Source: Xanthobacter oligotrophicus
GTDB lineage: Bacteria > Pseudomonadota > Alphaproteobacteria > Rhizobiales > Xanthobacteraceae
Direction: 5' to 3'
Assembly (NCBI RefSeq): GCF_008364685.1
Contig: NZ_VTTL01000004.1
Location: 124,001 to 188,000 of the forward strand
DNA: 64,000 nucleotides
Made by a program: the position numbers and the translations under genes. Every line of letters begins with the position of its first letter. Positions within the stretch are counted from its first letter, which is position 1. The notes under the pieces are model-generated. The model saw only the letters and a program-made list of their open reading frames with translations. It ran no database searches and was not told the origin of the DNA. Below are positions 62,520 to 64,000 of the stretch, one piece after another.

Positions 62520-62849
62520 TCATCGTGCGGGCTTCACGTCTGCGAAATAGGCGGCGAGCGCGGCGATCTCCGCGTCCGACAGCCCCGAGGCGAGGGCGTG
62601 CATGAGGGGGGAGGGCCGTGCCCCGCTGCGATAGTCCTCCATGGCCGCGACGAAGGCCGCCTGCGGCAGGCCGGCGATGGCCGGCACGCCCCCCGATGCC
62701 GCCCCCGCCGGGTGGCAGGCGACGCAGGCCCCGGCGAGCCAGGCACCCAGCTCCACATCGCCTGACGCCCGCGCGGGGGCGAGGCCCAGGGAAAGCGTGA
62801 AGGCCAGCATCAGCGCCAGTCCGCTGCTGATGCCGTGAAGACCGGGCAT
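62520..62849 (-). CDS. small monoheme cytochrome c, FccA/SoxE-like
   Basis: A 109-residue class I cytochrome c with a signal peptide (LALMLAFTLSLGLAPARASG) and one heme motif CVACH; a likely Met ligand is in SPLMHALASGLSDAEI. Its place between soxD and the fccB-type flavoprotein suggests it is the electron-accepting subunit of the sulfide dehydrogenase, though the classical Paracoccus SoxE is diheme and about twice as long. An ATG at 62876 would add nine residues; I chose 62849 because it has GAGGG nearby. Confidence 0.8.
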   Translation of the reverse strand: MPGLHGISSGLALMLAFTLSLGLAPARASGDVELGAWLAGACVACHPAGAASGGVPAIAGLPQAAFVAAMEDYRSGARPSPLMHALASGLSDAEIAALAAYFADVKPAR

Positions 62850-62889
62850 GGCCCTCGTCAAACGGACCCTCGGCATGTGGGGGGTGCCC

Positions 62890-63675
62890 TCACTCCAGAT
62901 TGCCTTTGGGCGCCTCGCCGTCCGGGGTCACGTTGAGGATCTGGGCGCGGGCGGTAACGTGCACCTCGCCGGAGCAGTTCGTCATGCAGGGGGCCTTCTT
63001 CCAGAATGCCTTTTCGGTGGTCTCGCGGTCGTCCTCATAGAAGTTCGCCTCGTTGGGCAGCGCCACCTTGGGGAAATTCTCCTTGGACAGAACGTAGCCC
63101 TCCGGCACCAGATCGTTGAGGTTCAGCAGATAGGCCACGATGGCATAGGTCTCGTCAGCCGTCAGCGACTGGTTGTTGCCGAACGGCATGGCGCGGTGGA
63201 CATAGTCGAACACGGTGGAGGCATAGGGCCAGAACGAGCCGATGGTCTTCTCCGGCCGGTCCGATTTCAGCGTGCCCTGTCCGCCCGCCAGCACCGGCCA
63301 GCGTCCCGCCCCCTCGCCGAACTCGCCGTGGCAGACGGCGCAGTTCTGCAGAAACAGTTCCTCGCCCTGCTTCACCGATCCCTTGCCCTCGGGCAGGCCT
63401 TCGCCATCCGCCCGCACGTCGATGTTCCAGGCGGCGATCTCCTCCGGCAAAGCGGGCCGGCCCAGCGCGATGGCCTTCGCGGCCGGCGCCGGCGGCGCGG
63501 CGGTGGGGACATTCACCGCCTGTTGCGGCTTTGCCTGTTCCTGCGCGGCCTTCTGCCCCCCGGCGTTCTGACCCCCGGCCTTGGCGGGCGCGCCCTTCGC
63601 CTCGGGCGCGGCGCCGGCCGGGACCGCGAGCAGGAGCGCGGACGCGACCAGCAGCGCCTCAGCCGACTTCCACAT
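62890..63675 (-). CDS. soxD: SoxD, cytochrome subunit of sulfane dehydrogenase SoxCD
   Basis: A 261-residue cytochrome subunit. Signal peptide (LLVASALLLAVPAGA), a Pro/Ala/Gln-rich linker (residues 22-70), then a cytochrome domain with CAVCH at 112-116 and Met in HRAMPFGNNQ, which is the heme environment typical of SoxD. Paracoccus SoxD carries two hemes and is about 380 residues; here the second domain is absent and the C-terminus instead has a CMTNC segment. Starkeya-type monoheme SoxD proteins are similar. It overlaps soxC by 17 bases. Confidence 0.9.
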   Translation of the reverse strand: MWKSAEALLVASALLLAVPAGAAPEAKGAPAKAGGQNAGGQKAAQEQAKPQQAVNVPTAAPPAPAAKAIALGRPALPEEIAAWNIDVRADGEGLPEGKGSVKQGEELFLQNCAVCHGEFGEGAGRWPVLAGGQGTLKSDRPEKTIGSFWPYASTVFDYVHRAMPFGNNQSLTADETYAIVAYLLNLNDLVPEGYVLSKENFPKVALPNEANFYEDDRETTEKAFWKKAPCMTNCSGEVHVTARAQILNVTPDGEAPKGNLE

Positions 63676-64000
63676 TTTCCGTCTCCCCGTTGGAGCGCAC
63701 CAGCCAGGTCTGGATGCCGTTGTTGTGATAGATGGAATTGGTGCCGCGCACGGCCCGAAGCTCATTCTTGGTGGGCTGCACATAGCCGGTGTCGTCCATG
63801 GCGCGGGATTGCACCATCAGCTCCTGCCCGGTCCAGTCGAAATCCAGGTAGAAGCGCGTCATGGCCATGGGCATAACCGGCCCGTCGATGCGCGCGGTGG
63901 TCCAGTTGCGCCCGCCATCCAGCGACACGTCCACCCTCTTGACGGTGGCGCGCCCGGACCAGGCGATGCCGGTGAGCACGTTCGGCCCCTTCTGGCGCAG
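63659..64000 (-). CDS. soxC: SoxC, molybdenum subunit of sulfane dehydrogenase, N-terminus beyond window
   Basis: The last 113 residues of a sulfite-oxidase-family molybdoprotein: NVLTGIAWSGRATVKRVDVS, then DGGRNWTTARIDGPV and DWTGQELMVQSRAMDDTGYV, ending in a segment (TNSIYHNNGIQTWLV) characteristic of SoxC. This is the immunoglobulin-like dimerisation domain; the molybdenum-binding part lies outside to the right. SoxCD removes six electrons from sulfane sulfur bound to SoxY. soxD follows with a short overlap. Confidence 0.9.
   Translation of the reverse strand: MRQKGPNVLTGIAWSGRATVKRVDVSLDGGRNWTTARIDGPVMPMAMTRFYLDFDWTGQELMVQSRAMDDTGYVQPTKNELRAVRGTNSIYHNNGIQTWLVRSNGETENVEVG

Overview
The window is GC-rich, densely coded bacterial chromosome with no rRNA, tRNA, CRISPR array, transposase or phage module that I could recognise. 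Gene content points to an alphaproteobacterium of the order Hyphomicrobiales, most likely a Xanthobacteraceae-type sulfur oxidiser (Xanthobacter, Starkeya or Ancylobacter relatives). The reasons are a periplasmic SorAB sulfite dehydrogenase, a soxCD-cytochrome-dsrE-fccB block, the lpxK-waaA-acyltransferase-DUF4170-phosphatase cluster typical of Hyphomicrobiales, and short palindromic intergenic repeats of the kind common in that order. The genus is inference.

Layout. 1-6.8 kb: a truncated LuxR-type response regulator, YjbQ, a hydrolase, the sorA-sorB operon, a DsbA-fold isomerase, a small membrane-protein pair and holC. 6.8-7.6 kb: a short AT-rich stretch with one small ORF, then palindromic repeats. 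7.5-24 kb: housekeeping genes (pepA, rpsP, ffh), transporters, an S24 repressor with palindromes in front of it, an ATP-dependent ligase/exonuclease pair, a phosphatase/HD pair, and Nudix. 24-33 kb: acs, the lipid A/Kdo genes, ubiA. 33-37.4 kb: ilvB-ilvN-ilvC, preceded by a promoter, an Ile/Val/Leu-rich leader peptide and an attenuator-like hairpin. 37.5-40.1 kb: a BrnT toxin with a short partner lacking the usual DNA-binding part, a cupin that has lost its metal histidines, and an esterase with a His/Asp tail.

40.3-52.4 kb is the most coherent accessory region: thirteen genes on the minus strand. In transcription order they are a LysR regulator, a PLP dehydratase, a DUF4392 protein, RidA, a DUF1445 protein, a Liv-type ABC transporter (binding protein, H, M, G, F), and 5-oxoprolinase PxpA-PxpB-PxpC. 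DUF1445 and DUF4392 are the two halves of the animal D-glutamate cyclase. The cluster therefore looks like an uptake and breakdown route for D-glutamate or a related amino acid through 5-oxoproline to L-glutamate.

52.6-60.7 kb: a glutathione transferase, a type I secretion ABC/HlyD pair without visible substrate or TolC, and a TetR regulator divergent from an EmrAB-type efflux pump with two near-identical 15-bp palindromic operators, one inside the promoter. 60.7-64 kb: the end of a sox locus (soxC partial, soxD, a small cytochrome c, a DsrE protein and fccB/soxF), which works on periplasmic sulfur compounds and complements SorAB at the other end.
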